This document shows positions 27,907-42,946 of a DNA stretch of 64,000 nucleotides, in pieces. Numbering within the stretch: the first letter of the stretch is position 1; every line of letters starts with the position of its first letter. The notes below the pieces were generated by a model. That model made no database searches, had not been told where the DNA came from, and saw only the letters and a program-made list of their open reading frames with translations. The DNA is from Pseudomonas viridiflava (GTDB lineage Bacteria; Pseudomonadota; Gammaproteobacteria; Pseudomonadales; Pseudomonadaceae): NCBI GenBank assembly GCA_900596015.1, contig UVIF01000002.1, positions 496,001 to 560,000 of the forward strand, written 5' to 3'. Both the position numbers and the translations under genes were made by a program.

Positions 27907-27934
27907 ATATTAACGCATCCTGCGCGCAGGGCAA
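27907..27934 (-). promoter_or_regulatory. Promoter of rsmZ
   Basis: On the minus strand a TTGCCC -35 (27929-27934), a 16-nt spacer and a TAATAT -10 (27907-27912) place the start near 27900, just before the first GGA hairpin. Confidence 0.6.
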
Positions 27935-28047
27935 CCGCGAACAATTGCCATCATAATCTGACTTGGGCGTCAGATTATGCGATAAAGCGTTCAAGAACGA
28001 GCAGTTAGATACACAAGCGTTTCAACTTACAAAACTTTGACTCGATA

Positions 28048-28065
28048 AATAGCCAAAGGCTTACA
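28048..28065 (-). promoter_or_regulatory. Candidate GacA upstream activating site for rsmZ
   Basis: A TGTAAG half-site (minus strand, 28060-28065) is followed after 6 nt by an imperfect second half (GCTATT against CTTACA). It lies about 155 nt upstream of the predicted rsmZ start, a distance typical of GacA sites. A second TGTAAG lies at 28026-28031. The palindrome is imperfect, so the call is tentative. Confidence 0.45.
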
Positions 28066-28118
28066 AATCATCACAGTGAATACTGACAACAGCGAACTGC
28101 AGTGAAGCCAATAACGAA

Positions 28119-28142
28119 AACGCCCCTTGCAAAAGGGGCGTT
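28119..28142 (-). terminator. Terminator of rpoS
   Basis: On the minus strand the stem AACGCCCCTT/AAGGGGCGTT with a short TTGC loop is followed by TTCGTTATT, 20 nt after the rpoS stop. It separates rpoS transcription from rsmZ. Confidence 0.75.
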
Positions 28143-28162
28143 GATCCGCACGGACAAAGCAT

Positions 28163-29167
28163 CTACTGGAACAACGACTCGCTGGACAGCCCGTTCTTTT
28201 CAAGTATTTCGCGCAGTCGCTTGAGGCCTTCCACTTGGATCTGACGCACGCGCTCGCGGGTCAGGCCTATTTCCAGACCGACGTCTTCCAGGGTGCTGCT
28301 TTCGTGGCCACGCAGGCCGAAGCGGCGTACCACCACCTCGCGCTGCTTGTCGGTCAGCTCGGACAGCCACTGGTCGATGCTCTGCGAGAGGTCGTCGTCC
28401 TGCAGCAGCTGCAAGGGGTCGGTGGGTCGGTCATCGGTCAGGGTGTCGAGCAGGGTCTTGTCCGAGTCCGGCCCGAGCGAGACATCCACTGAGGATACGC
28501 GCTCATTGAGCCCAAGCATGCGCTTGACCTCGCCCACGGGCTTCTCGAGCAGATTGGCGATTTCTTCGGGGGACGGTTCGTGATCGAGCTTTTGTGTCAG
28601 TTCGCGCGCGGCACGCAGGTAGACGTTGAGCTCCTTGACCACGTGAATCGGCAGGCGAATGGTCCGGGTCTGATTCATGATCGCCCGCTCGATGGTCTGC
28701 CGGATCCACCAGGTGGCATAGGTCGAGAAGCGGAAACCGCGCTCGGGGTCGAATTTCTCGACCGCGCGAATCAGCCCCAGGTTGCCCTCCTCGATGAGAT
28801 CGAGCAATGACAGGCCACGATTGACATACCGGCGGGCGATCTTGACCACCAGGCGCAGGTTGCTTTCGATCATACGTTTGCGACCGGCCGGGCAGCCGCT
28901 CTGGGAAAGTCGTGCGAAGTGCACCTCTTCTTCGGGAGAAAGCAGAGGCGAAAAACCGATTTCATTCAAATACAGCTGGGTCGCATCGAGCGCCCGCGTG
29001 TAGTCGATGTATTTATGCTGTTTGAGCGATGTGGAATTGCGTGCCTTGGTGCGAACCGCAGGTGCAGCAGGTTCTTCGTTCGACATCACATCCAATACGA
29101 CGCCGGGTTCCATAAGGAGCACCTCATCGTCGATGTCAAACTCCGGCGCTTCTTTGCTGAGAGCCAT
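28163..29167 (-). CDS. rpoS: RNA polymerase sigma factor RpoS (sigma-38)
   Basis: A 334-aa sigma-70-family factor for stationary phase and general stress. Region 1.2 ([21 protein letters not shown]), region 2 (core- and -10-binding, [21 protein letters not shown]), region 3 and region 4.2 helix-turn-helix ([21 protein letters not shown]) are all visible. It follows nlpD by about 107 bp, and in pseudomonads the main rpoS promoter lies inside nlpD. A terminator follows the gene. Confidence 0.98.
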   Translation of the reverse strand: MALSKEAPEFDIDDEVLLMEPGVVLDVMSNEEPAAPAVRTKARNSTSLKQHKYIDYTRALDATQLYLNEIGFSPLLSPEEEVHFARLSQSGCPAGRKRMIESNLRLVVKIARRYVNRGLSLLDLIEEGNLGLIRAVEKFDPERGFRFSTYATWWIRQTIERAIMNQTRTIRLPIHVVKELNVYLRAARELTQKLDHEPSPEEIANLLEKPVGEVKRMLGLNERVSSVDVSLGPDSDKTLLDTLTDDRPTDPLQLLQDDDLSQSIDQWLSELTDKQREVVVRRFGLRGHESSTLEDVGLEIGLTRERVRQIQVEGLKRLREILEKNGLSSESLFQ

Positions 29168-29274
29168 TGTTATAGTCCTTTGCTGAGTTCGACCTCAAGC
29201 TCCAGCGGCGCCAATCTCCATGGCAGCGCGTGAGCCCGTCCCCACTACGTGGAGGAACAGGCTGGTAGTGCAAA

Positions 29275-30129
29275 TCAACGACGTGGCAGGAATTGCAGCG
29301 GATCTACGGGCTTGCCTTGGCGGCGAATCTCAAAATGCAGCTTCACCCGGTCCGTCCCCGTTGAACCCATTTCGGCAATTGTCTGACCGACCTTGACCTG
29401 CTGACCCTCCCGAACCAACAACCTGCGGTTATGACCGTAGGCACTGACGTAGGTATCGCTGTGTTTGATGATGACCAATTCGCCGTAGCCCCTCAAACCA
29501 CTCCCGGCGTAGACCACCGCACCATCAGACGCAGCAAAAACAGGCTGTCCCAAATCACCGGCGATATCAATTCCTTTATTCAAACTGCCGTTTGAAGCGA
29601 ATTTCCCGATCAAAACACCGTTTGCCGGCCATGCCCAGCCGCCCTGGGTGCGCTCGCCCGCCGGTACCGGGGTGGGCGAAGGTACGGGAATGGCAACGCT
29701 GCTGGTGGCGGTCGGTGCTGGGGTGAGCGGACGGCGGGTGACGGTGGTGCGGCTCGACGAAGACGCAGACGCGCCGCTCTGGGTAGTCACAACGGTGGTG
29801 GCTGGTGCGCCCGAGTTGCCGTCGAAGCGGATCACCTGGCCTGGGCGGATGGTATAGGGCACGGGAATGTTGTTGCGCGCAGCCAGGGCCTTGTAGTCCC
29901 AGCCGTAGCGAAAGGCGATGGAAAACAGCGTATCGCCTCGCCTGACTGCGTATTGGCCTGTGGTCACGGGCTGTCGCTGCGCCGCTTTGGCCGCGTTGTT
30001 GCGATCGACCACGCTGACCTGGCTGGAGGTGCTGGAACAGCCGGACAGAAAGGCTGCGACCGCAACCCCGAGCATCAGGAGCTTGACGCTCGAACTACCT
30101 GCACGCTGCCCAATGATTGTGAGGCTCAC
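29275..30129 (-). CDS. nlpD: Murein-hydrolase activator lipoprotein NlpD
   Basis: A 284-aa outer-membrane lipoprotein that activates a cell-separation amidase (AmiC type). The lipobox is LSGC (C31). A LysM domain (about residues 58-103, YAVRRGDTLFSIAFRYGWDYKAL) binds peptidoglycan. A Thr/Ser/Pro linker leads to a C-terminal LytM/M23 domain. That domain has NKGIDIAGDLGQPV where active M23 enzymes carry the H-x3-D zinc ligands, so it is a regulatory, non-catalytic LytM, as known for NlpD. It lies downstream of pcm and upstream of rpoS. Confidence 0.95.
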   Translation of the reverse strand: MSLTIIGQRAGSSSVKLLMLGVAVAAFLSGCSSTSSQVSVVDRNNAAKAAQRQPVTTGQYAVRRGDTLFSIAFRYGWDYKALAARNNIPVPYTIRPGQVIRFDGNSGAPATTVVTTQSGASASSSSRTTVTRRPLTPAPTATSSVAIPVPSPTPVPAGERTQGGWAWPANGVLIGKFASNGSLNKGIDIAGDLGQPVFAASDGAVVYAGSGLRGYGELVIIKHSDTYVSAYGHNRRLLVREGQQVKVGQTIAEMGSTGTDRVKLHFEIRRQGKPVDPLQFLPRR

Positions 30130-30279
30130 CCGCCGCTCCTTTGTTGTGGTGACAAGAAAATATCCAACTTCACTACTCGACTACAAGGCGCATGGGTGCA
30201 AGCTGTGGCCATACCTGCGCCATGACCCGCTGTCAGACAGACGGCGCCGCGCAGAATTCACTGCAGGAGCCCGTGCCGG

Positions 30280-30951
30280 TCACGCCAGCGGACCATTGAG
30301 CAACGGCACGAACCGCACGGCTTCCAGAACATGCCGGGAGAACCCGTGCTCTTCGCGTACGATCAACATCAGTTGCTGAACGTCGCCGGAGCCTACCGGG
30401 ATCACCAGCCTGCCACCGGGCGCGAGCTGATCGAGCAAGGCCTGGGGCACATCGGTCGCCACTGCGGTAACGATGATGCCGTTGTACGGTGCCAGGGCCG
30501 GCCAGCCTTCCCAGCCATCGCCCCAGCGAAAGACCACGTTGCGTCGCTCGAGCGTCTGCAGGCGTTCCTTGGCGCGATCCTGCAGGACCTTGATCCGTTC
30601 GACCGAGAACACCCGCTCGACCAGTTGCGACAGCACGGCGGTCTGATAGCCCGAGCCGGTGCCGATCTCCATGACCTTGTCCAATGGGCCCGCCGCCAGC
30701 AACAGCTCGCTCATGCGCGCGACCATGTAGGGTTGGGAAATGGTCTGGTTGTGGCCGATGGGCAGTGCGGTGTCTTCGTAGGCGCGGTGGGCCAGGGCTT
30801 CGTCGACGAACAGGTGGCGTGGGGTGCGACGCAGTACCTCGAGAACCTGGGTGTTGGCCAGGCCTTCGTCGCACAGGCGCTGGATCAGCCGTTCACGCGT
30901 GCGCTGCGAAGTCATGCCGATGCCGTGGTGCTGATTGTCTCTGTGGCGCAT
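30280..30951 (-). CDS. pcm: Protein-L-isoaspartate O-methyltransferase
   Basis: A 223-aa SAM-dependent enzyme that repairs isoaspartyl residues in aged proteins. The PIMT signature is [18 protein letters not shown], the SAM-binding motif I is [12 protein letters not shown], and the C-terminus is [10 protein letters not shown]. The start at 30951 is preferred: GGAGGGG lies 8-9 nt upstream and the ATG overlaps the surE stop (TGATG). An alternative ATG at 30915 ([10 protein letters not shown]) equals the P. aeruginosa start but has no Shine-Dalgarno. It sits in the surE-pcm-nlpD-rpoS order conserved in gammaproteobacteria. Confidence 0.94.
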   Translation of the reverse strand: MRHRDNQHHGIGMTSQRTRERLIQRLCDEGLANTQVLEVLRRTPRHLFVDEALAHRAYEDTALPIGHNQTISQPYMVARMSELLLAAGPLDKVMEIGTGSGYQTAVLSQLVERVFSVERIKVLQDRAKERLQTLERRNVVFRWGDGWEGWPALAPYNGIIVTAVATDVPQALLDQLAPGGRLVIPVGSGDVQQLMLIVREEHGFSRHVLEAVRFVPLLNGPLA

Positions 30952-31700
30952 CAGCCGAGCCCCTCCAGCCAGCCTTGAACAGGGCCGAAGGCCTCGTTGA
31001 AGGTGCGATCCAGTTGCAGTGGCGTCACCGACACGTAGCCCTGCATGACCGCGTGGAAATCGGTGCCCGGGCCGCCATCCTCGGCGTCACCGGCCACCGC
31101 AATCCAGTAGCCCGGCTTGCCCCGTGGGTCGACCATGCGGATCGGCGCCGCGGCCCTTGCCCGATGGCCCAGGCGGGTCAGGACCATACCGCGGATCCGC
31201 TCGATCGGCAGGTTGGGAATGTTCACGTTGAGCACGGTGCGAGGCGGCAGGTTCAACTGGTCACGGGCCTCGATCAGCTTGCGTGCGTAGTACGCCGCCG
31301 TCGGCAGGTGTTCGGGCTGACGGGACAGCAACGAGAAAGCGAACGAGGTATGCCCCAGGAAACGCCCTTCGAGGGCAGCGGCTACCGTGCCTGAATACAG
31401 CACATCGTCGCCCAGATTGGCCCCCAGATTGATACCCGAAACCACCAGGTCGGGCTCGAAGGGCAGCAGTCCGTTGAGGCCCAGGTGCACGCAGTCGGTG
31501 GGGGTGCCGTTGACGCTGATGAAGCCATTGGGCAAGGTCTGCGGATGCAGTGGTCGGTCCAGCGTGAGCGAACTGCTGGCGCCGCTACGGTCCTGGTCGG
31601 GGGCAATCACCGTGCACTGGGCATAGTCATGCAACACGTCGTAAAGCGCGGCCAGGCCGGGGGCCGTGACCCCATCATCGTTCGAAATCAGAATACGCAT
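30951..31700 (-). CDS. surE: 5'/3'-nucleotidase SurE
   Basis: A 249-aa survival protein that dephosphorylates nucleoside monophosphates and short polyphosphate. The metal site is in [11 protein letters not shown] (D8, D9), with SGASSSLT and [20 protein letters not shown] further on. The start at 31700 ([10 protein letters not shown]) is fixed by homology and lies within the last 13 bp of truD. The stop overlaps pcm by one base. Confidence 0.97.
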   Translation of the reverse strand: MRILISNDDGVTAPGLAALYDVLHDYAQCTVIAPDQDRSGASSSLTLDRPLHPQTLPNGFISVNGTPTDCVHLGLNGLLPFEPDLVVSGINLGANLGDDVLYSGTVAAALEGRFLGHTSFAFSLLSRQPEHLPTAAYYARKLIEARDQLNLPPRTVLNVNIPNLPIERIRGMVLTRLGHRARAAAPIRMVDPRGKPGYWIAVAGDAEDGGPGTDFHAVMQGYVSVTPLQLDRTFNEAFGPVQGWLEGLG

Positions 31701-32746
31701 GGACTTTCCGTCTGCCCTGTCGGCACCAGATCGACGAGTTCGCGCACCACGACAGTGGCGAAGCAACCGGCCGGCAGGACGAAGTGCAACTGCAGGATGT
31801 CAGGCTCGGGATAATGCCACGTCAGCTCGCCGATGGGCAGCCGCAGAATGCGTCGCTCCTGCGCCAGACCCGCTCTGGCGAGCCAGGCGCACAGCGCCGG
31901 GTGCTGGTCGGCGATGGTGTTTTCCAGCTCGGCACAGTGGCCGCCGGCCACCGAAGCGCCTTCACCCCACAGCGAACCGGTGGGATGCAGGTCGAGGATG
32001 TCCAGTCGCGGGTCGCTGCATTCGGCCTCACCGGCCGCAAAGAAACTGCGGCTGTCGGTGAACGCCAGCAGATCACCGACCTGAGCGCGATTCCAGGTAC
32101 CGTCGGCGACGCGCGCGGCGAGTATCCGGTTGAACAGGAAACTGCGCGCCGTGGAGAGCAGCCGCGAACGCACATTGCGCTGCTCGGGCAGCGCCTGGCG
32201 TTCGGCATACTGCTGGGCGTCGAACACGTTGCCGCCCTGGAAACCGAAGCGCTGGGTACCAAAATAATTCGGTACGCCGGTCTGCTTGATTGCTTCAAGA
32301 CGCGCATCGAGCGCGCTCCGATCGGCCTTGAGCGCGGTCAAACGCACGGTAAAGCCGTTGGCCGAGTGCGCACCGCGTTGCAGTTTTCGCGAGTGCCGAG
32401 CCTGTTTGAGGATGGCCAGGGTGTCGCTCTGCGCTGCGCTCAGGTCCGGGTCAGCCTTGCCAGGCAAATGCAGACTGAACCACTGCCGGGTAAGCGCCTG
32501 GCGATCCTTGAGGCCCGCGTAGCTGACCGTGCGCAACGGCACACCAGCGGCCTTGGCCAGACGTCGGGCAGCTTCTTCGGTATTGAGGTTGCGTTTCTCG
32601 ACCCACAGCCAAAGGTGCTCGCCCTGACCGGCCAGCGGGATATCCAGCACTTCATCGACCTGGAAATCTTCGGCACTGGCCTTGAGCACGGCACTGCCCA
32701 GGCTGTCGCCTGCGGCCCGTGGACCCAGTAATTCGAGTTCGGTCAT
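31688..32746 (-). CDS. truD: tRNA pseudouridine-13 synthase TruD
   Basis: A 352-aa pseudouridine synthase that modifies U13 of tRNA-Glu. The catalytic Asp is D81 in [16 protein letters not shown], and the family-specific inserted TRUD domain contains [11 protein letters not shown]. The ATG overlaps the ispF stop by 4 bp (ATGA), and its own 3' end covers the surE start. This ispF-truD-surE-pcm-nlpD order is widely conserved. Confidence 0.97.
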   Translation of the reverse strand: MTELELLGPRAAGDSLGSAVLKASAEDFQVDEVLDIPLAGQGEHLWLWVEKRNLNTEEAARRLAKAAGVPLRTVSYAGLKDRQALTRQWFSLHLPGKADPDLSAAQSDTLAILKQARHSRKLQRGAHSANGFTVRLTALKADRSALDARLEAIKQTGVPNYFGTQRFGFQGGNVFDAQQYAERQALPEQRNVRSRLLSTARSFLFNRILAARVADGTWNRAQVGDLLAFTDSRSFFAAGEAECSDPRLDILDLHPTGSLWGEGASVAGGHCAELENTIADQHPALCAWLARAGLAQERRILRLPIGELTWHYPEPDILQLHFVLPAGCFATVVVRELVDLVPTGQTESPCVF

Positions 32747-33216
32747 GCGCGCAGCAACAAGGCGACCGCATGCACGGCGATACCTTCCTCGCGTCCGGCG
32801 AAACCGAGCTTTTCGGTGGTGGTTGCCTTGACGTTGACCTGATCGAGCTCCACGCCCAGATCGGCGGCGATCCGCTCACGCATGGTTTCTATGTGGGGCG
32901 CCATTTTCGGCGCCTGAGCGACGATGGTGACGTCGACGTTGCCGACTTTCCAGCCTTTGCCCGCCACTACCGCGACCACGTGACGCAACAGTACGCGGCT
33001 GTCCGCGCCCTTGAACTGCGGATCGGTATCGGGAAAATGCTTGCCGATGTCGCCCAAGGCAGCCGCGCCGAGCAAGGCATCGCTCAAGGCATGCAGTACG
33101 ACATCGCCGTCGGAATGGGCCAGCAGGCCGAACTTGTGTGGGATTCGCACGCCGCCCAGGGTAATGAAATCACCCTCGGCAAAACGGTGCACGTCGTAGC
33201 CGTGGCCAATACGCAT
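32743..33216 (-). CDS. ispF: 2-C-methyl-D-erythritol 2,4-cyclodiphosphate synthase IspF
   Basis: A 157-aa trimeric enzyme of the MEP isoprenoid pathway. It cyclises CDP-ME 2-phosphate to ME-cPP with release of CMP. Zinc ligands D8 and H10 sit in [12 protein letters not shown], and H42 in [22 protein letters not shown] near residue 132 is the family signature. The start codon is fixed by the conserved N-terminus yet lies only 2 nt after the T-run of a terminator-like hairpin, leaving no room for a Shine-Dalgarno. Confidence 0.97.
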   Translation of the reverse strand: MRIGHGYDVHRFAEGDFITLGGVRIPHKFGLLAHSDGDVVLHALSDALLGAAALGDIGKHFPDTDPQFKGADSRVLLRHVVAVVAGKGWKVGNVDVTIVAQAPKMAPHIETMRERIAADLGVELDQVNVKATTTEKLGFAGREEGIAVHAVALLLRA

Positions 33217-33218
33217 AG

Positions 33219-33247
33219 AAAAAAACGCCCCGATTGAGTCAGGGCGT
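33219..33247 (-). terminator. Terminator-like hairpin abutting the ispF start codon
   Basis: On the minus strand the stem ACGCCC/GGGCGT (33242-33247 and 33225-33230) with a short inner extension is followed by seven T, then CT and the ispF ATG. It is well placed to end the adhC-fghA transcript, yet it also occupies the position of the ispF ribosome-binding site. Confidence 0.8.
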
Positions 33248-33302
33248 GATTCTACCTGCTTTGGCGCAGGTTGGGCGGATCAAAACACCTGGGGATGACG
33301 GT

Positions 33303-33413
33303 GCTGGCCCTTTCGCGGGCAGAGGGCTCGCCGCCCGCCCCGCTCCCACAAGGTATGCGGTGATATGTGGGAGCGGGGCAGGCGGCGAGCCATGTGCCCG
33401 TGAGAGGGCCAGC
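33303..33413. repeat. REP doublet 2 (long-arm inverted pair)
   Basis: Two inverted arms of about 48 bp (33303-33350 and 33366-33413) flank a 15-nt loop and differ at only about five positions. The arms contain the usual GCGGGCA and CCGCTCCCACA ends, but the middle is longer (GGGCTCGCCGCCCGCC) than in doublets 1 and 3. It lies just after the fghA stop. Confidence 0.85.
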
Positions 33414-33417
33414 GCGG

Positions 33418-34260
33418 TCACTTCAAGGCCTTTGCATGATGGCGCAAATGGTCATCGATGAAGCTGGCGATGAAGTAATAGCTGTGGTCGTAGCCCGGTT
33501 GCATGCGCAGCGTCAGCTCATAGCCGGCCGACTTGGCTGCCTGGCTCAGAGCCTGGGGCTTGAGCTGGCTCTCGAGGAAATCGTCGCGATCGCCTTGATC
33601 CACCAGCAGCGGCAGATGTTCCGCCGCATCGGCGATCAGCACGCTGGCATCCCACTCGCGCCAACGCGAGCGCTCCTCGCCCAGGTAATGGGAAAACGCT
33701 TTCTGGCCCCAGGGGCAATCCATCGGATTGCTGATGGGCGAGAACGCCGAAATCGACCGATACCGTCCCGGATTGCGCAGCGCGCAGACCAGCGCTCCGT
33801 GGCCACCCATGGAATGGCCACTGATGGAGCGCTTGTCCGACGCGGGGAAATGCGCTTCCACGAGGGCGGGCAACTCATGCACCACATAGTCGTGCATGCG
33901 GTAATGCTGCGCCCACGGCTGCTCGGTGGCGTTCAGATAGAAACCGGCACCCAAACCGAAATCCCATGCCTGGTCCGGATCATCCGGCACTCCCGCCCCG
34001 CGTGGGCTGGTGTCGGGCGCGACGATGATCAAGCCCAACTCGGCGGCCAGCTCCAGCCCGCCGGCCTTCTGCATGAAGTTCTCGTCGGTACAGGTCAGCC
34101 CCGACAGCCAGTACAGCACCGGCAACTTGCCGCCCTGCTCCGCTTGCGGTGGCAGATACACGGCGAAGGTCATGTCGCAACCCAGCTCCTTGGAGCGGTG
34201 CTTGTAGCGTTTGTGCCAGCCGCCGAAGCTCTTCTGGCAGGACAGGTTTTCCAGGCTCAT
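33418..34260 (-). CDS. fghA: S-formylglutathione hydrolase
   Basis: A 280-aa esterase-D-type alpha/beta hydrolase that releases formate from S-formylglutathione, the second step of glutathione-dependent formaldehyde detoxification. The nucleophile elbow is GHSMGGHGA. The N-terminal GGWHKRYKHRSKELGC and the C-terminal GYDHSYYFIASFIDDHL (with the catalytic His) are diagnostic. It starts 8 bp after adhC and is therefore in one operon with it. Confidence 0.96.
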   Translation of the reverse strand: MSLENLSCQKSFGGWHKRYKHRSKELGCDMTFAVYLPPQAEQGGKLPVLYWLSGLTCTDENFMQKAGGLELAAELGLIIVAPDTSPRGAGVPDDPDQAWDFGLGAGFYLNATEQPWAQHYRMHDYVVHELPALVEAHFPASDKRSISGHSMGGHGALVCALRNPGRYRSISAFSPISNPMDCPWGQKAFSHYLGEERSRWREWDASVLIADAAEHLPLLVDQGDRDDFLESQLKPQALSQAAKSAGYELTLRMQPGYDHSYYFIASFIDDHLRHHAKALK

Positions 34261-34268
34261 GGCAGACC

Positions 34269-36385
<2,117 letters not shown>

Positions 36386-36422
36386 CGGTCATCGGCCGCG
36401 AACCACGCCCGCGCCCCACCCT

Positions 36423-37130
36423 TCAACCACGCATCGCCCAACGCTGGCGCAGCCACTCCAGATCCTCGGGCCGGGTCACCTTGAGGTTATCCGCCCGCCC
36501 CTCTACCAGCTTCGGCGCGAAACCGGCCCACTCGATGGCAGAGGCCTCGTCGGTAATAGGCACTCCGGCCACCAGGCTATCGGCCAAGGCCCTGTGCAAG
36601 GTGCCCAGACGAAACATCTGTGGTGTGAACGCCTGCCAGATCGTGCTGCGATCCACCGTGTGCTGAACCCGCCCAGCCGCATCGGCACGCTTGAGCGTGT
36701 CCCGCGCCGGCACGGCCAACAAGCCGCCGACGCTGTCATCGGCCAACTCGGCAAGCAGCTTGTCGAGGTCGGTGCGGGAAAGATTGGGCCGCGCCGCATC
36801 GTGCACCAGTACCCAGTCACTGCCGTCGGCGCCCTGGGCATGCAAATGCAGCAAGGCGTTGAGCACCGAGTCGGCCCGCTCGCGACCACCGGCCACGCGC
36901 TGGATCAACTCGTTGCTGGCACTGGGCAGGTCGGGCCAGAACGGATCATCGGCGGCGATGCTGACGACTACGCCCTTGAGCCGTGGATGGCCAAGGAAAC
37001 AGTCGATGCTGTGTTCCAGGATCGTGCGACCGCCCAGGGTCAGGTACTGCTTGGGACGGTCCGCTGCCATGCGCGCACCCACGCCGGCGGCTGGAATCAC
37101 TGCCCAGAAGGCTGGCAGCGAGGTATTCAT
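36423..37130 (-). CDS. ispD: 2-C-methyl-D-erythritol 4-phosphate cytidylyltransferase IspD
   Basis: A 235-aa MEP-pathway enzyme that couples CTP with MEP to give CDP-ME. The nucleotide-binding signature is IPAAGVGARMAADRPKQYL at residues 12-30. VLVHDAARPNLS is the metal-binding segment and ITDEASAIE lies near the C-terminal third. Its ATG overlaps the ftsB stop by 4 bp (ATGA), so translation is coupled to ftsB, as in E. coli. Unlike E. coli, ispF lies about 3 kb away beyond gfnR/adhC/fghA instead of directly downstream. Confidence 0.97.
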   Translation of the reverse strand: MNTSLPAFWAVIPAAGVGARMAADRPKQYLTLGGRTILEHSIDCFLGHPRLKGVVVSIAADDPFWPDLPSASNELIQRVAGGRERADSVLNALLHLHAQGADGSDWVLVHDAARPNLSRTDLDKLLAELADDSVGGLLAVPARDTLKRADAAGRVQHTVDRSTIWQAFTPQMFRLGTLHRALADSLVAGVPITDEASAIEWAGFAPKLVEGRADNLKVTRPEDLEWLRQRWAMRG

Positions 37131-37405
37131 TGGGCCAACTGGTAGAGGGTTTCACCCTCCTTGACCATGCCCAGTTCATGGCGAGCGCGTTCTTCGACGG
37201 TCTCCATGCCCTTTTTCAATTCGAGTACTTCGGCGTCCATCACGCGATTGCGTTCCAGCAGCCGTTCGTTCTCGGCATGCTGTTCGGCGATCTGCTGTTT
37301 CAGCTCGGCTACCTGCTTGAGACTTCCGTTTCCGACCCACAGGCGATACTGCAAACCACCCAGGAGCAGAAGCAAGACAAGAAACAACCAATAAGGACTG
37401 CGCAT
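37127..37405 (-). CDS. ftsB: Cell division protein FtsB
   Basis: A 92-aa bitopic divisome protein. One membrane segment (about residues 4-22, PYWLFLVLLLLLGGLQYRLW) leads to a periplasmic coiled coil (about 28-65) that pairs with FtsL and recruits FtsQ. The C-terminal VEERARHELGMVKEGETLY is a family mark. The start ATG is at 37405, directly after an in-frame GTG. It lies downstream of eno and is translationally coupled to ispD. Confidence 0.96.
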   Translation of the reverse strand: MRSPYWLFLVLLLLLGGLQYRLWVGNGSLKQVAELKQQIAEQHAENERLLERNRVMDAEVLELKKGMETVEERARHELGMVKEGETLYQLAQ

Positions 37406-37454
37406 CACGTTACCCAGTGGTAAAAAACTTCAACTCTGCGACCAGATAGCACGA

Positions 37455-37474
37455 AGCCTGGCATCCGCCAGGCT
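37455..37474 (-). other. Perfect hairpin in the eno-ftsB intergenic region
   Basis: An 8-bp perfect stem AGCCTGGC/GCCAGGCT closes a 4-nt loop. No T-run follows on the minus strand (TCGTGCTATC), so it is not a standard intrinsic terminator. It could be an RNA processing or stability element between eno and ftsB. Confidence 0.6.
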
Positions 37475-37503
37475 CCGCATGTCGTCTTTCTACCATCTAT
37501 TGC

Positions 37504-38937
<1,434 letters not shown>

Positions 38938-38946
38938 TTACCGCAA

Positions 38947-41450
<2,504 letters not shown>

Positions 41451-41598
41451 TTAAAGCGGCAGAAGCCGCCGGGGAAAGCGAAGGAAGGCCGAAGCCCCCG
41501 ACGGCCAAAAACGGTTTGGCAATCGGCAACGTCCGTGAATCCGGTGGGCTCACAGAAGTTGTATCAAGAAGGGAGCGTAGTCTACCGGATTCCCCCTT

Positions 41599-42903
41599 TC
41601 ATCTCAAACTCTGCTCGCCGGTCGTGGGCGACCAGAGCAGTCGACCTTCGATAGCGGACAGCGGCAGGTTGGCCACGGCAACCAAGCGGTCGTCGATGAA
41701 CAGCAGCGGCAGACGATCGCGCACGAACCCCGGCAGCCGGTTTTCATTGAGCAAGCGCTTGAGGTCACGCTCACCGCGGACAGGCAGGCGCAGGCGCTCG
41801 CCGCCCTGGCGGTAGCGGATCTGCGCGTGCCCCGGCAATGGGCCGCCCTGCCACTGCACCTCGCCGTTGCCGACCAACTGCAAGGCGTGTTCGGTGTCTG
41901 GCCAATCCTGACACGAGGGCTGGGCCTGCGACCATTGGCCACTGACCCACCAGATCCGCCCGTGGGCCCTGTGCAGCTCGCCGTCGGCCAGGCGCCAGAG
42001 GGGGGTCGCGGCGGGATCCGCGTCGCGCAGGGACGTCCAGCCAACCCAATGCTGGGTGTCGGGCAAACGCGTCAGGGGCGCAAGCCAGTGTTGCAGGGCA
42101 TTGCGCTGACGGCTTTCGGACAGGGTACGAAGCGGCGGCAAGGCCAGGCTGGGTAATGCCAGCCAGGAAAGCTCGGCTGCTGTGTGCGCAGGCGCAAGGT
42201 CCGCGGCGGCCAGCTCATCCAGCAGCTGCGCCGCTTCGCTCAGGTGCGCGGCGGCCCTGACGATGCTGCTGGCAGCCTGGGGCCAGCGCGCGGTGATGAT
42301 GGGCAGGACTTCGCCGCGCAGATAGTTGCGAGAAAAGCGGGTATCGGCGTTCGAGGGGTCTTCGATCCACTGCAGCTCATGGCTGCGCGCGTAGCCAAGC
42401 AATTCAGCGCGGGGCTCGTCAAGCAACGGCCTCACCAGTATCCCCTGCCCTTGCGCTCGCTGTCTGGGCATTGCCGCAAGCCCTCGCACGCCAGCGCCGC
42501 GCAGCAGACGAAACAGTACGGTTTCGGCCTGGTCGTCCTGGTGCTGGGCGGCGAACAGCACATCAGCGGCGCCGAGCAGCGCATCGAAAGCGCGATAGCG
42601 CGCCTGGCGTGCGGCTTGCTCTAGGCTGGCACCGCCTGCGACTCGAACCCTGATGATGCGCAACGGCACACCGAGCTGATCGCAAAGGGATTGGCAATGG
42701 GCAGGCCAGGTGTCCGCGACCGATTGCAGACCGTGATGGATATGAATGGCGGTCAACGCCGGACGGTTGGGCACGCTGGCCAACAGATGCAGCAGAACGG
42801 TGGAGTCCAGACCGCCGGAGAAGGCGACGTACCAGTTAGGGGCTTGCAGATAAGGCTGCAACCTGTTGCTCAGGCGCTGGGCCAGGGCGGAGGGTTCACG
42901 CAT
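41599..42903 (-). CDS. tilS: tRNA(Ile)-lysidine synthetase TilS
   Basis: A 434-aa PP-loop ATPase that attaches lysine to C34 of tRNA-Ile2 so that it reads AUA. The P-loop is VAFSGGLDSTVLLHLL (residues about 26-41). HHGLQSVADTW, QHQDDQAETVLFRLLRGAG and the C-terminal TilS domain (GGERLRLPVRGERDLKRLLNE) are all visible. It lies between accA and pyrG with a REP doublet upstream. Confidence 0.96.
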   Translation of the reverse strand: MREPSALAQRLSNRLQPYLQAPNWYVAFSGGLDSTVLLHLLASVPNRPALTAIHIHHGLQSVADTWPAHCQSLCDQLGVPLRIIRVRVAGGASLEQAARQARYRAFDALLGAADVLFAAQHQDDQAETVLFRLLRGAGVRGLAAMPRQRAQGQGILVRPLLDEPRAELLGYARSHELQWIEDPSNADTRFSRNYLRGEVLPIITARWPQAASSIVRAAAHLSEAAQLLDELAAADLAPAHTAAELSWLALPSLALPPLRTLSESRQRNALQHWLAPLTRLPDTQHWVGWTSLRDADPAATPLWRLADGELHRAHGRIWWVSGQWSQAQPSCQDWPDTEHALQLVGNGEVQWQGGPLPGHAQIRYRQGGERLRLPVRGERDLKRLLNENRLPGFVRDRLPLLFIDDRLVAVANLPLSAIEGRLLWSPTTGEQSLR

Positions 42904-42946
42904 GGGGCGACCCCTTTTCGGTGCATGAATCGGGATCGGCAGTGTT

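Larger units (their letters stand above)
27660..28162. other. AT-rich intergenic region fdxA / rpoS
   Basis: This 503-bp region has no protein-coding gene. It is clearly richer in A+T than the surrounding DNA. It holds the rsmZ RNA gene, its promoter and possible GacA sites, and the rpoS terminator, each listed separately. Confidence 0.85.

Noticed and set aside
33303..33413. Repeat-spacer-repeat look at the REP doublets, possible CRISPR
   Set aside because: Each locus has a single inverted pair, not direct repeats with regular spacers, and there are no cas genes.
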